From NCBI GenBank assembly GCA_905221605.1, contig CAJNDS010002213.1, positions 510,136-574,135 on the forward strand: DNA of 64,000 bases, written 5' to 3'. The position numbers and the translations under genes are program-made. Source of the stretch: Symbiodinium natans. Lineage: Eukaryota; Sar; Dinophyceae; Suessiales; Symbiodiniaceae. Below are positions 1-12,034 of the stretch, piece by piece; the first letter of the stretch is position 1; every line of letters begins with the position of its first letter. The notes beneath the pieces were generated by a model. That model made no database searches and was not told the origin of the DNA. It saw nothing but the letters and a program-made list of their open reading frames with translations.

Positions 1-261
1 ATCTTAGGGTTGCATGGGCAGCGATTATGTAGGTTTAGACACGGCATTTAGGGTGCCAGGGTGTGCGTATGAAAGCTCGATAGACCCCTAAACCCCTAAA
101 ACCTTATACCCAAAGACCTCAAGCCCGAAATGCCCCAACGCCCCAAAGCCCTAAACCGTAAACACTTAAATCGAAACCCTGAACCCTAAACCCCCAAACC
201 CCCAAACCCCTAAACCCCTAGACCCCTAAACCCCTAGACCCCAAACCCTAGAACCGTCCTG

Positions 262-3200
262 GTAGACAGCCAGCGCGTGCATGAGAAGCGTGCTCCATCG
301 CGGGCCGAGGCCTGCAAGTAAGCGAGGAGCCCCCTGGATGTTCTTAAGGGGTTTAGGGTTTAGGGCTAGGGTTTAGGTTTTAGGGTTTAGGGGGGTTTGG
401 GGGGGTTAGGGTTTGGGAGTTAGGGTTTCGGGGTTTTAAGGCTTAGGGGTTTATGGTGTAGGGGGGCTGGGATTTTAGGGTTTAGGGTTTTTAGGGTTTT
501 TAGGGTTTTTAGGGTTTTAGGGCTTATAGGGTTTATAGGGTTTATAGGGTTTATAGGGTTTATAGGGTTTATAGGGTTTAGGGCTTATAGGGTCCACGAC
601 TGCCAAGGGTTCGGCCAGGACCCCCAACAGAAAACATGATGGTTCTGCCTGCACCCCCCCCTTCCGTAGCCTGAGCCTTGACCTGGTGTGTTCCTACGAC
701 CGGGTCTATGGAGGTTTCTGACATGAGGGGTACCTTCTTGGGGTCCTTATAAGAAGGGAACACTACTATTTGGGGGGGTGTATATTAGGGGTCCCTTGTT
801 TTCGGAAACCCGCATATAGCCTTAGCAGCCCCCCCAAGTGACAGTACTGTAGTCAGGGTGCCCGTTTTGAAGGGTTGGCTACCTTTGCAAGAGAACCCAG
901 AGCCCAAAAAAGCCAAAAGGGTATATGGAGGCTAGGCCCTTCTTTCGGGGTTCAGGGTTTGGGATGCTCCCCCCCTTGACTAAGCTTGAGACTATAGTCC
1001 CCTAATTGGGGTTAGAGTACCCTGAATAGGGATTAGAGTACCCCCGATTATACTCCCTACTAAGGACTGCTAGTAGAAGGGGGAACATCCCAAGTTCAGG
1101 GTCTAGCGCAAAGAGGCTTTCCTGTAAACCTTTATAAGCGCTGTAGATTAAGTTCGACACCCTCGCACTAAGCTTAAACTCCCGAAACCCTGAACCCTAA
1201 ACAACCAACCCTAAACCTCTAAGCCGCTGAACCCTCCTGAGAGTGTCTGGGCTCGCTCACCGTCATCCGCTCCCTCGGCCATCGCCTGCCTGGCATATGG
1301 CTTATAGGGCATGGATGGACTTGGTGCTTCGGGTCGATGAGGATTTGGGACCTGGCAGGTAAGCGCTTAATTATGGTCTGCAAGCAACCCTTGCCACAAG
1401 ACAACCCTGCAAAACCTACACGCCTTAAGCCCTAAACCCTAAACCCTCAACCCTGAAGAACCCTGAATCGATTCAAGTCCTCAGTATCCAGGTCGGAGCC
1501 ACAACGCAACCTCGGCGTTGCCGACCAGCGCTGCCAAGCCCGGCCTAGGTTGGGAAGGGGGAGGGTTTGGGTTTAGGGTTTAGGGTCTAGGCGGCCTAGG
1601 CTCTGGGGCAGGCTTTGAGGGTCTACGGTTGAATAAAAGCGGCGAGCTTAAACAGGCTGAAGGGTTCACAGGGCTTGGAGTGTAGCAATGAAGGGGCTTA
1701 GGGTTTAGGGCTTAGGGTTTGCAACCTAAGGTTTAGGGCTTAGGGCATTCAAGCCTAGGCGTGAGACCCTCATGCAGCTTCTACCCTTCAAGCCCAAAGA
1801 GCTGAGGAGCTGGGGAGTTTTTGCCTTGGGAATGCTGAAGCTCAACAGGTGCAATCGCCCCCTAGGGTCTAGAGCTTAGGCGGGTTTGGGGCTTACACAC
1901 AAAAACACACAAACAAAAAAAAAAAGAAAGAAACCTAAAGCCTAAACCCTAAACCCTGAGACTGCTGCTGATCACCGAGCTGGGCCAGATCTTCCTTGCT
2001 CAAGCTCGGCCTGTTGCACCAACAAGGGAGGGGGGCATTTAGGTAGCTGTTGTAAAAAGGCGTCCTAAAAAAAGGCTGACTCGAATGTAGACCACAGCGC
2101 GCATGATTTGTGTGAGTGCGTGAGTGTGTGAGTGTAGAGTGAGTGCAGTGTGAGTGTGAGAGTGAGTAAGCCCCTCTCTCTCTCTCTCGCTCTGTGTTTG
2201 CGTGTTTGTGTGTGTGTAGAGCGAGTGCAGTGTGAGTGTGTGTCTGTTTCTGCGTTTGTGCGTTTGTGCGTTTGTGTGTTTGTGTGCTTGTGTACGTGTG
2301 TGTCTGTGTGTGCGTTGTGTGTCGTGCGTCGTGCGTCGTGCGTCGTGCGTCGTGCGTCGTGCGTCGTGCGTCGTGCGTCGTGCGTCGTGCGTCGTGCGTC
2401 GTGCGTCGTGCGTCGTGCGTCGTGCGTCGTGCGTCGTGTGTCGTGCTGTCTCCCCCTCTCTCTCTCTCTCTGTGCGCGCGTGGGCGGGTGTCCTGCTGGA
2501 TCTCGGGCTTTGGGGGCTTTTGGGCACTCCATAGTTGTCCTGAGACCTCACACTTGTCCTAAAGCCCCCCTAAACCACCCCAAGCCCTAAAGGGTTTAGG
2601 GTTTAGAGTTTAGATTTTAAGGTTCAGGGTTAGGGTTTCTCAGCCCACCTGAAAGCGCTCTAAGCCCCAACCCAAGGTTCAGGGTTTAGGGTTGAGGGTT
2701 AACGGTTTAGGGTTTTAGGGTTTAGGGTGGATAATGGTACCCCTCACTCGAATCCCGATTAAGGACTGTTACTATGTAGGGGCACCCCTCAGTCCCTCAA
2801 CCCCCTCCAGTGTCAAGGAGCCCAGGATCCCTGGCCTCTGCGCCACCAGGAGGTCCAGTGCCCGAACCGCGTGCTTCATCTCAAAGGCTGGCGAGTGCAC
2901 CTGAGCCCGTGACTGCGGGGAAGTGCTCTGAAGTCCTTGCTCTTTTGTTTTTGGCACCTTTATTTTGTATAAATCGATATCCCTAAACCCTGAATTAACT
3001 AACCCTGAATTAACGGCGATAAACCCCAAATCCCTCACGGGACCTTGTACTAAGTTGGCCCCTTAAACCCTCTGACCCTAAATATCCCAAGTCCTACCTA
3101 GGAGGGTTTGGAGGTCCGTGCTGGTAGGGCTGGCTAGTCTAGAGACGATGTGGGCATCTCGCAAAACAGCGTATCCACCCCTGATATGCCCCCAAAACTC

Positions 3201-4050
3201 ACGACACTGTAATGTACTCCAAAAAGGCTACCCAAAATCTGCCAGTTCTACACAGAAATGATGCCGCATAATGCTTGAGCAAAAGATGCTATGGCCCCAA
3301 GCCCCGAGATCGAAGCCCCGCACGATTTAGGGCTTACAGGGTTACAGGGTTACAGGGTTATAGGGTTATAGGGTTGTAGGGTTATAGGGCAGAAGGACAT
3401 CGGAGGCTGGCACCGCGCTCTCGAGAAACTCCAGCAGCCTCAGCGCCTGCACGCCGCCCCAAGCTACGATAAGGAAGAGGCTTCTACTCCCCGCAGCCCC
3501 GCATGCAAAGCCTCAAACCCTAAACCCTAAACTCTAAACCTTCAACACAAACCCACACCCCCACCTTCTAGAACGCAGCAAAGGCCACCAAGAGGTTCAG
3601 GTTTGAGGGCTTGAGACCTTTCATCCTCAACCCCCCTAACCCCTGGGAGCCCTAAACCCCAAACCCTAAACCCCCCAAAACCCTCACAAGTTCAAAAGGT
3701 TCGGGGTCTAAGGTCACGGGGTTGGGGTTTTCTTGCATCCGAGTTCAAGGTTGCGGGTTCTGAGCGCAAGGTTGCCACAGAGACTCCCAACGCGAACCTG
3801 GTTTAGGGTTCAGGATTTAGGGTTTGTCGGAAGCTTACCGGGCGTAGGGATCCCTAAACCCTAACCCTAAGCCCTATAAGCCCTAAACCCTATAGACCCT
3901 GAAACCCGAAGCCGCAACCCTAAACCCTGTAAAGGATGCCCACACCCTAGAACCCTGCCCCCTTGAAGGCACCTTCCCCGAGTTCTCGATTTGCAGGCTC
4001 AGCGTGGAGGGATCCTCCGCCACCCCGCGCTGGATGGGCTGCTAGGTTTA
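262..4050 (-). CDS. Multi-exon gene(s) of unknown function, exons set in heptamer repeats
   Basis: I do not recognise this gene. Minus-strand exons are inferred from short unique blocks with splice signals. The best is 1351-1261: acceptor ttacctgccag, donor GTGAGCG, 30 codons, containing MPYKPYARQAMAEG. Others lie near 4030-3963 (AEDPSTLSLQIENSGK), 3450-3390 (ALRLLEFLESAVPASDVLL), 2911-2800 (FEMKHAVRALDLLVAQRP), 2010-1977 (SLSKEDLAQL, acceptor ttggtgcaacag), 1845-1785 (FSIPKAKTPQLLSSLGLKG) and 325-262 (STLLMHALAVYQDG). The leucine-rich helical flavour recalls helical-repeat proteins such as PPRs, but no motif is firm. Some blocks are also open on the plus strand, so individual exons are uncertain. 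Start, stop and gene number are unknown. Confidence 0.35.
961..1091. mobile_element. Foldback element, family A
   Basis: A 131-bp element bounded by inverted copies of GGGATGTTCCC (here GGGATGCTCCC and GGGAACATCCC). Internally it has the family signature of a tract like CTTATACTAACAGTCCTTAA and its complement AAGGACTGCTAG. It encodes nothing, as expected of a MITE. Four more copies occur at 4768, 26510, 29493 and 50447. Confidence 0.75.
2316..2446. repeat. (GTGCGTC)n heptamer satellite
   Basis: About 17 near-perfect copies of GTGCGTC, flanked by GTGTGT and CTCTCT microsatellite. The three-frame open reading frames across it, Arg-Thr-His-Asp-type on one strand and Val-Arg-Arg-Ala-type on the other, are artefacts of a 7-bp repeat without stop codons. 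Confidence 0.9.
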
Positions 4051-4344
4051 GGGTGTAGGGTGTAGGGTTTAGGGTTTAGGGTTTAAGGTCGAGGGTTTAG
4101 GGCTCGACAAATCCCTGATGAAATCCTGGTCAGGCGGCTGCTTTAATTAAGGGTGTGTAGGGCCTAAGGATTTGTATAAGGGTGGTTTAAGGGCTGAAGG
4201 CTTTTTACAAGGGTTTAGGGGTTTAGAGTTTGGATAAGGGTTTTAGGGTTTAGGGGCTTATTGGGGTTTAAGGCTTTGTAGAAGGGTTGCGAGGTTTAAG
4301 GTTTTAGGGTTTGGGGTTGCCACTGAATCCATCCTAAACCCTGA

Positions 4345-4424
4345 ACCGTGAACCTAAACCCTAAACCCTAAACCCTAAACCCTAAACCCTAAACCCTAAA
4401 CCCTAAACCCTAAACCCTAAACCC
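4345..4424. repeat. CCCTAAA telomere-type array
   Basis: About eleven heptamers in C-rich orientation on the plus strand, then a unique block of roughly 85 bp, then a G-rich TTTAGGG array. The two arrays could pair as the arms of a large hairpin around the unique block. Confidence 0.95.
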
Positions 4425-4439
4425 TAGTCTTAGCTTAAC

Positions 4440-7290
4440 CCTCTTTTCAGCCCACCCCCCCTCTCGCAACTCGGAATACTCATTGCCCTGCCTCCCAACT
4501 CAGGCTCCCAGAGTTGCGGTTTGGTTTAGGGTTTAGGGTTTAGGGTTTAGGGTTTAGGGTTTAGGGTTTAGGGTTTAGGGTTTAGGGTTTAGGGTTTAGG
4601 GTTTAGGGTTTAGGGTTTAGGGTTTAGGGTTTAGGGTGTGGGGTTCAGGGCTTAGCTGTTCGGGATCCCAACACACCAGGATTTTTCGACCATGCCCCGC
4701 AGCATATTGCGGCGCTCACCGTGCCCACAAACGAGTACGAAACCCTACACCCCAAGCCCTAAGCCTTGGGATGTTCCCCGCTTATACCAGCAGCCCTTAG
4801 TAGGGATTACAATACGGGGCACTATATTCCCTGTGAAGGACGGCTAGCACAAGGGGGAACATCCCAACCTAAACTTCAAAACCCCCACAAACCACAAACC
4901 CTAAATACCCTAAGCCCGCCACCTAAGGGTTTAGGGTTTAGGGTTTAGGGTTTAGGGTTCAGGGTGTAGGGTTCCGGTAGCTTCCCAAGCAGCGAGCCTT
5001 GCCGGGGCTCTCATAACACTAAACCCTAACACCCTCTGTAACCCGAACACCCTCTCTAAACCCCTGATGCCTTTAGTTAAAAAAAAGCCCTTAAAGTTGC
5101 AACCCTGAACCCTGCAAACCTTTATCCCCTACCCTAAAAACCCAAAACTTGTAGCCCTAAACCCTAAATCCTAGACCCAAACGAAAAATCCCTACATTCG
5201 CCGTAGGTAGGGCCTCGGAAGGTTTCGGCAGCGGCTGGTCTTTAGAGACCTGGAGCCCGCAAATCAAAGGTTTTTGTTCACCGGGCGTCTGCCTTGAGTC
5301 TGAATGGCCCTAAACCCTAAACCCTAAACCCTAAACCCTAAACCCTAAACCCTAAACCCTACACCCTACACCCTACACCCTTAAACCCCAAACCCCTAAA
5401 CCCTTAACCCTCCAAACCCTAGACGTGAAATCCCACAGCCCAGGGAGGCCAGCCAAAACAGTCCAAACGAATGAGCCCCAAGTTCACACAGCCGTGGACT
5501 TCTTTGTTCAGGATTTTAGGGGGGCATCTTCGGGAATTCAGGGCTTGGGGCTCAGGGAGTACACTAGACATTATAAGGGCCCATACTTCGGATCCCGTTA
5601 GATCCCTTTAAACAAGGGTAATGGACCATACCAAGAAGGGCCCATGGTTCCCAACCTCAGAGTTGCGGGGGATTCCGGGGTTCAGGGTTCAGGGATCGGG
5701 GTTTGTTTGGGTCCTAGCTGCAACCCAGGTGTGCCATACCCAGGACCCTAAACCCTAATTAAACCCTAAACCCTAAACCCTAGATCCTAAACCCTATACC
5801 CTAAACCCTCAACCCTCAACCCTAGCCCTCCTAAACCTTCAACCCTAAACCTTATAACCCTATAACCCTGTAACCCTAAACCCTATAACCCTATGCCCTA
5901 TAGCCCTAGACCATAAGGTTGAGGGTTTCTGAGGTTCCTGGGCCGCGAACCAGCTTCCACTCGCCATCTTCCCGCAGGTACACCCTGGGGTTTAGGGTTT
6001 AGGGTTTAGGGTTTAGGGTGTAGGGTGTGGGTTTAGGGTTTGGGGCTGCGGCTTAGGGTTTGGGGCTTGTAGGGTTTGGAGTTTAGGGTAAGAAACATAT
6101 GAAATCCACCAGAGCCCCAGCCCCCTGTGTTTGTTCAATGGTATTTGCATGCGCCGAACTCCACAATGGTGATTCAGACGGATCCCTCTGCAGAAGATGC
6201 TAAAGCTCTCTGATACACATGCCTAACTAAAGACCCCCTGAAACCCCACGGGTTTATACGGTTTGTGGGGTCTTCGGGGTTTAGGGGCCTATAGGATCTA
6301 CAGGGTCGAAGGATCTATAGGATCTATAGGGTTTTATAGGGTTCACAGGGAGCTTATAGGCTTTTGGGCTTTGGGCTTTAAGGGCCTCTTCCTCCGCTTC
6401 TTCTTGATGGGCGGCTCTCTTCTCAGTTCCTCCTGGCTTTCGCGCTCGTTCTTGTCATAGGGCTTTGGGCCATCAGGTACCGCGCCGGGGTATAGGGTTT
6501 AGGGTTCAGGGTCACCACTTGCAGGTTTCATGGGCACTTCCAAGTAGCGTTATAAGTGCCCAAAATGAGGTTGCGAGTATAGATGCCATACTTCTAACCC
6601 TGCTTATAAATACCAATCCACAATGCTATCACTACCTACGAAGGACCAGGAAGGAACCAAAAGGAACCTAAACCCAATAAGAACACCCCTAAACCCTAAA
6701 CCCTAAACCCTAAACCCTAAACCCTAACAAGGGAGAACAAGGAAGGGCATTGGGGGTTCCTAGCTTGAGGGCTTCAATTTGAGGAGTGTTGGGGGTTGAG
6801 GGCTTGGTGTGCGGGGAGAGGGCTTGGCTTTTGGGTTAGGGGTTAGGGGTTAGGGTTTAGGGTTTAGGGTTTAGGGGTTTAGGGGTTTAGGGGTTTAGGG
6901 GTTTAGGGGTTTAGGGGTTTAGGGGTTTAGGGGTTTAGGGGTTTTAGGGTTTAGGGTTTAGGGTTTAAGGTTGGCTTAGGGTTTAGGGTTTAGGGGGTTT
7001 TGAGTCGGGGTGTCGGGCTGTATTCGGGAAGAACACGCATTCCCAGCCCCGCATAACGCCGGAACAGCCCTCCGTCTCAAGCGGTCCTCTGTGATCGCAT
7101 AGGCCGCCTCCGAAAAGAGGGAGCGGAGCAGCAATTTATGATGGGCATGGCATACCCTTGAGCCGGATTTCTTTGAAACCGGCATCGTTATTGAAGATGA
7201 GGCGGCTCAGCCCAACACAAACTCACCCTTCTGGCCTGCCGGGGCGTCTTGGCATTCGCACTTCTCGCTTGCACACCTGCGGGCTGGGCG
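4440..7290 (-). CDS. Minus-strand exon cluster, unknown nuclear-type protein
   Basis: Exon candidates on the minus strand: 7255-7205 (contains PRRPGRP, like an AT-hook core; donor GTGAGTTT); about 7160-6998 (KSGSRVCHAHHKLLLRSLFS, then EAAYAITEDRLRRRA); about 6470-6375 (PYDKNERESQEELRREPP followed by KKKRRKRP, a typical nuclear-localisation cluster); 6187-6110 (acceptor agcatcttctgcag, donor GTGGAT, exactly 26 codons, SPLWSSAHANTIEQTQ); 5984-5942 (VYLREDGEWKLVRGPG); 5249 to about 5195 (SKDQPLPKPSEALPTAN). The basic segments suggest a nuclear or DNA-binding protein, but this is inference. Phase was not carried through all exons, so this may be more than one gene. Confidence 0.35.
4511..4636. 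repeat. TTTAGGG telomere-type array
   Basis: About 18 tandem TTTAGGG units, nearly perfect, in the opposite orientation to the array ending at 4424. It is internal, flanked by unique sequence on both sides, so it is not a chromosome end. Confidence 0.97.
4768..4865. mobile_element. Foldback element, family A
   Basis: A 98-bp element with termini GGGATGTTCCCC and GGGGGAACATCCC. Inside are the CTTATACCAGCAG / CTGCTAG-type complementary halves of the family. Confidence 0.8.
6843..6972. repeat. Variant array AGGGGTTT (octamer) within TTTAGGG
   Basis: Roughly ten copies of the octamer TTTAGGGG, a one-G insertion variant of the heptamer, bracketed by canonical TTTAGGG. This is a locally homogenised variant. 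Confidence 0.9.
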
Positions 7291-8509
7291 CGGTCTGAAG
7301 TTAAACCCTAAACCCTAAACCCTATACCCTGCAAGCCCTAAACCCTAAACCCTGAACCCTAAACTACCCTAAAGCGGTTTCAACCGACAAGCCTCTACCC
7401 TCAAGCAACTCACACCTAAGCCCTATGCCCTAAACCCAGCGTGGAGGAAGGGAGAGATGCCTGGCTTTTGGGGTTTAGGGTTTGGGGTTTAGGGTTGAGG
7501 GTTTAGGGCTAGGGGCTTGCAGGGTTTAGGGCTTGGAGTTGTGGAGTGTGGAGATGATGGTTCTGGAGTTCGCCAGCGCCTCTGGAGTCCTCTGTGCGCC
7601 GCTTGCCCGAGTATAGGAGGGCCTATTTTGAAAACTGGGCCTTTTGCAGAGGGAATCTAAACTGTAGTAGGGATCGGCAAGACCATAGCGTGACGGGGGC
7701 AAGGTGTGGGGTTTAGGTCTTATAGGGCCCAGGACCCTCTGCATGACGTACCCTGAAGCGCCCGCCACTACAATGAAGGGCCCCGAAGCCCCAATCATAC
7801 CTGAACCACACCCAGGCCTCCCTAACATGGAACAGCCCTTAGAAGCCTGCAAACACAAAGTCACCCCTAAACCCTAAACCCTAAACCCCAAAACCCTAAA
7901 CCCTAAACAGGCCACAGCCCTAGGCCCCAATGAAAAAGGCAAAAGCACTCTGAGCTGCAGCACCCAGACACCCGGGAGGCTGCGAGCCGACCTCGGGTTT
8001 AGGGTTTAGGGTTAGGGTTTAGGGTTTAGGATTTAGGACTTAGGGTTTAGGGCTTAGGGTTTAGGGTTTCGGGTTTCGGGCTTAGGGCTTGGGGTTTAGG
8101 GCTTAGGATGGAGGGTTCGAGGTTTCGGAGGGCTGGAGGGTTTCGGTTCGGGGTTCGGAGGTTCCGTTTTAGGGTGTAGGCTTTTTGGGCAACCTTGGCC
8201 CTTCTTGCGGGCTGGGCACTTGTGCAAGGCCTTTTGGGGCAGTGGGCTTCAGGGCTCGCGCACTTGGTGTGGGTGGCTCCTCCCTGCCCAGAGCCCGTCT
8301 TCGGTTTAGGGTCTTTAGGGCGTTAGGGGTGCCACTGGTCTCTTTCCGAACGTCGTGCGGTCTCGAGTGTGTCCGGGAGATCGAGTCAACCACCCCTTAT
8401 CCTAAGCCCGATAACCCCACTCTGGAGATGAACATATAAAACCATCCATACATACATACACACATCGATCTATCTATCTCTCTCTCTATATATATATATT
8501 ATGTATATA

Positions 8510-8998
8510 TGTACACAGAAGCCTCTGCAAGAGTAGAGGTGACACTCAGCGCCTCGGAGCATAAACCCTCGAGCTACGAAGCGGGAAGCGCCCAAAGCAC
8601 TGGGGTACAGGTTCTGCCCAAAGAGCCCTAATGAATTAAGCCCAAAAGCCCTGGTCTTCAGAAGGGTTTAGGGTTTAGGGCAACACGCCCTAAACCCAAC
8701 CCTAATAACCCTAAACCCTAAACCCTAAACCCTAAACCCTAAACCCCAAAACTGTTCAGGGCTTTTCGGGCTAAGGCTTTCTGCGGGGTACGGCTCCGAG
8801 CGCGCGACCGCAGAGACCCAACATCGGCCGCCTGCGCACTCGAGGAGGTGGGTTTAGGGTTTAGGCTTTAGGGTTTAGGGTTTAGGGGTTAGGGTTTAGG
8901 GTTTAGGGTTTAGGATTTAGGTCTAACACGGTGCGTCTTCCAGGTAAGTGGGAAGATCAGCGAGAAACGTCATCTTTGGCCAACACATGGTAACGTTT
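8510..8998 (-). CDS. Unknown gene, 3' exons including a stop
   Basis: The exon 8998-8923 follows a strong acceptor (ttttgcatttttgcag) and reads NVTMCWPKMTFLADLPTYLE then DAPC and a TAG stop at 8925-8923. Further exons lie at 8853 to about 8770 (AADVGSLRSRARSRTPQKAL, Ser/Arg-rich) and 8614-8510 (acceptor ctctttgggcag; SALGASRFVARGFMLRGAE then a CHLYSCRGFC cysteine cluster). These last two belong to a gene downstream of the stop on the same strand, or the stop is skipped by splicing. No family recognised. Confidence 0.35.
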
Positions 8999-9488
8999 CT
9001 GCAAAAATGCAAAAGTGGTTATCGAGAAAGCGATTTCTTCAAACACGCTGCACACCCAACGCAGCCAGAAAAGTCACTTTTCTCGAAAGGTGGCTACCTC
9101 AAAGATCCGGGCTTCAGGGGTGTTAGGGCTTAGACCCGAAACCCCTCCAAACCCTAAAGCCCCCGGAAAGGCTTTAGGAGCTTTGGGAGCTCTAGGGTTT
9201 AAGGGCTTCGGGGTTAAGGCCAACAGCTCACCCTTCGGGTTGGGCCCTAGCTTTGAGGAACCTATTTCCCTACACCCTGACCCTAAACCGTAAACCCTAA
9301 ACCCTAAACCCTTCCGAGAGCTCCTAGGAATACCCAATGGAATCTGCTTCGGCCTAGGGTCCGGGTTTCAGAGCTGGGGAATCCCGGGTTTAGGGTTTAT
9401 GGTTTTGACGCCCGAAGAAAATCAACCCTCCAAAGCCCCAAAGACCCAACCCCCCCCCCCCCCCCCCAAAAAAAAAAAAAAAAAAGAG

Positions 9489-10373
9489 ACACACACACAC
9501 ACAACACACACACACACCCACCCACGCACGCACGCACCACGCCGCACGCACGCACCACGCACTCACTCAACTCTACGCACTCACTCAACCGCACTCACTC
9601 AACTCCCTATCCACTCACTCCACTCAACCCACGCACCCACTCACCCACGAGCACCCATCACCCCACGCCCCCGCACCCAGAATCTCGACCCACTCACCAC
9701 TCACCCCAACTCACCCACTCACATCCCCTCACCCACGCACCCACTACCCCTCACCCACCGCACCCCTCACCCCTCACCCAACTCACCCACCACCCACCGC
9801 ACCCGAACTCACGCACTCACTCGACTCACGCAGCTCACTCACTCACGCACATCACTTAGACTCACTCACTGCACTCCTCACTCCCCACATCACTCACTCA
9901 CGCACTCACGCACTCACTCACTCATCACAGCACTCAAAAAACAGAACCCACTCACTCACCACTCGACGCACCCCTACTACCACCGCCGCACTCCTCACTC
10001 ACTCAACTCACTCACGCCTCACTCACTCAAACCTCACTGTCATACTCAAATCACCACTCATCTCACTCATACGCACTCACTCACGCCAAACTCACGCACT
10101 CACTCACTCACCGCACGTCACGCACTCACGCACTCACTCACCTGCCACTAGCATCACGCACTCACTCATTCTCACACTCACTCACTCTGACGCACGCACT
10201 CACTCACGCACTCACGCACAGCACCACTCACGCACTCCGCACGCAACGGCACTCACGCACTCACTCACGCACTCACTCACCAACTCCGCACTCACTCACG
10301 CACGCACTCACTGCACGCCTACGCACTCACTCAACCTTCGATCCTCACGCACTGCACTCACTCACTCACTACA

Positions 10374-10464
<91 letters not shown>

Positions 10465-10466
10465 CA
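9489..10466. repeat. CACT/CACG tetranucleotide tract, about 1 kb
   Basis: Begins after a poly-C/poly-A run and CACACA. It continues as degenerate ACTC/ACGC tetramers and ends in a pure (CGCA)n block at about 10376-10466. The long Thr/His/Ser-rich plus-strand frame across it is simple-sequence artefact. No gene seen from 9030 to 10550. Confidence 0.95.
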
Positions 10467-10654
10467 CTAAAACAAAATCCCAAAAACAAAAAAAACAACC
10501 AACAAAACAAACCACAGGGTCCCTAAACTCTAAACCCGAAACCCTGGGTTTAGGGCTCTTAGGGCCTGGGAGCCTACCACGTTCTACCAGGTTTCCACCC
10601 TCCGCAACTTGGCGACTGGGCTTAGGGTTAGGGTTTAGGGTTTAGGGTTTAGGG

Positions 10655-11065
10655 TCCGCCGACCCTGGCGGCGTGTTGGATGGGAAAAGGAGGTCAAAAC
10701 TCCCTCTTTCCCTCCTTACCCAGGAGGGGTGGGGGGGTACCCCGCCAGCTTTTCCGTGGAGGAACAGGCCACCCACACCGCGTAAACTCATGGACCATAG
10801 GCGTTTTCGCACAGGGCATAGGGGCTCTTTTGGAAAAAACCCCTGTTTGGGACCCCCCACCCCACCCCCTACCCCCCCTACCCCCCCTTTCGGCCCACCC
10901 CCCCACCCCACCACCCCCCCCCCCACCCCCTCCCCACCCCCCCCCCCCACCCCCCAATCCCCCCACCCCCCACCCCGCCCCCCCCCCCCCAACAGGAACC
11001 GCAAACAAAATCACCAAACCCCAAACTTTAAACTTGTTCTCCTGCGGGGTCGGCGGCTTGAGCCG
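10655..11065. other. C-rich spacer
   Basis: Contains the homopolymer-rich stretch CCCACCCCC (about 10845-10990) and a less repetitive part at 10665-10840. The long Pro- or Gly-rich frames come from the poly-C/poly-G bias. I see no credible exon. Confidence 0.6.
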
Positions 11066-11164
11066 GAGGCTCTTAAATTTAGGGTTTAGGGTTTAGGGTT
11101 TAGGGTTTAGGGTTCAGGGTTCAGGGTTCAGGGTTCAGGGTTCAGGGTTTAGGGTTTAGACCTC

Positions 11165-12034
11165 CCTGGATTACGGACAGGCTCTAGGGCCGCAGCTTCC
11201 CTGGTATGGTTTAGGGTTTAGGGTTTAGGGTTTAGGGTTTAAAGTTTAGGGTTTAGGGTTTAGGGTTTAGGGTTAGGGTTTAAGGCCCCTCCTCACCCTG
11301 TTGCTGGATGCCACAGTGCGAGCCTGCGGCTAAGGCCAAGGCGGCGACGCTGGCACCTCGCGGGGATGTAGGCTGACAAGGGCTTAGGTCCCTAAACCCT
11401 AAACCCTAAAACCTAAACCCTAAACCCTAAACCTTAGGGTTTCAGGATGTTTCAGAGGGTTAAGTTTCGGGCTTCACAGGCTTCGGGGTTCGGGGCCCAG
11501 AGTCTAGGGGATTGTGGTAGTATAAGGGCCATACTTGGAGTATATTTGTGTGGAACCTCTTCGGGGTACAACCTCACTTGGAGGTTCATGGTACTTATTT
11601 ACCAATTTTACCCTAAACCCTAAACTAAACCCTAACCCCTAAACCCCTAAACCCCAAACCCTAAACCCTAAAGCCTAAACCCTAAACCCTAAACCTGAAA
11701 GAGGCCTCAGGGCCCGAGTGGCGAAGGTCGAGAGAGAGACTCGGAGACTTCTTGGGGACCAGGATGGCTTGAGCCCCAATCGCGAAGGTGCCCGGGGATC
11801 CTTGTTGAAGTACTTCAGCCTTTTAGGGTTTAGGGTTTAGGGTTTAGGGGTTTAGGGGTTAGGGGTTTAGGGGTTTAGGGGTTTAGGGTTTAGGCTTGAG
11901 GGTTTTGCAGTGCTTTGGGGCTTCCTGTTGCCTCCTAGAAAACCTCAACGCTTTACATGCGTCACACTAAAGGCGAGGCAGAACGTCTGGCCTAGCCATC
12001 CGGCGCGCCGCCGCCCATGCGGATCGGCCGTCAT
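11165..12034 (-). CDS. Small multi-exon gene with start at 12034, unknown
   Basis: The ATG at 12034-12032 follows an AG acceptor (gcctgtcccag) by about 25 nt, as expected for a trans-spliced leader site. It begins MTADPHGRRRAGWL, with a GC donor near 11991. Phase then carries through an exon from 11812 (VLQQGSPGTFAIGAQAIL, then VPKKSPSLSLDL), an exon near 11380-11296 (acceptor cccttgtcag, donor GTGAGG) and an exon near 11206-11166 (EAAALEPVRNPG). The basic N-terminus could be an organelle-targeting peptide (inference). No stop was reached and no family recognised. Confidence 0.4.

Noticed and set aside
1-600. Window start as a chromosome telomere
   Set aside because: Heptamers are no denser here than elsewhere, are degenerate and mixed in orientation, and are followed by exon-like unique blocks.
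2039-2590. Open frames of 100-170 aa on both strands
   Set aside because: They run through the GTGCGTC, GTGT and CTCT repeats. The peptides are pure repeat with no splice or domain evidence.
9399-10151. A 250-aa Thr/His/Pro-rich plus-strand frame, the longest in the window
   Set aside because: Entirely from CACT/CACG tetranucleotide repeat and poly-C/poly-A. No stop codons simply because TAA/TAG/TGA cannot arise.
10642-11096. Pro-rich and Gly-rich frames of 107-138 aa on both strands
   Set aside because: Product of C/A-only homopolymer-like sequence.
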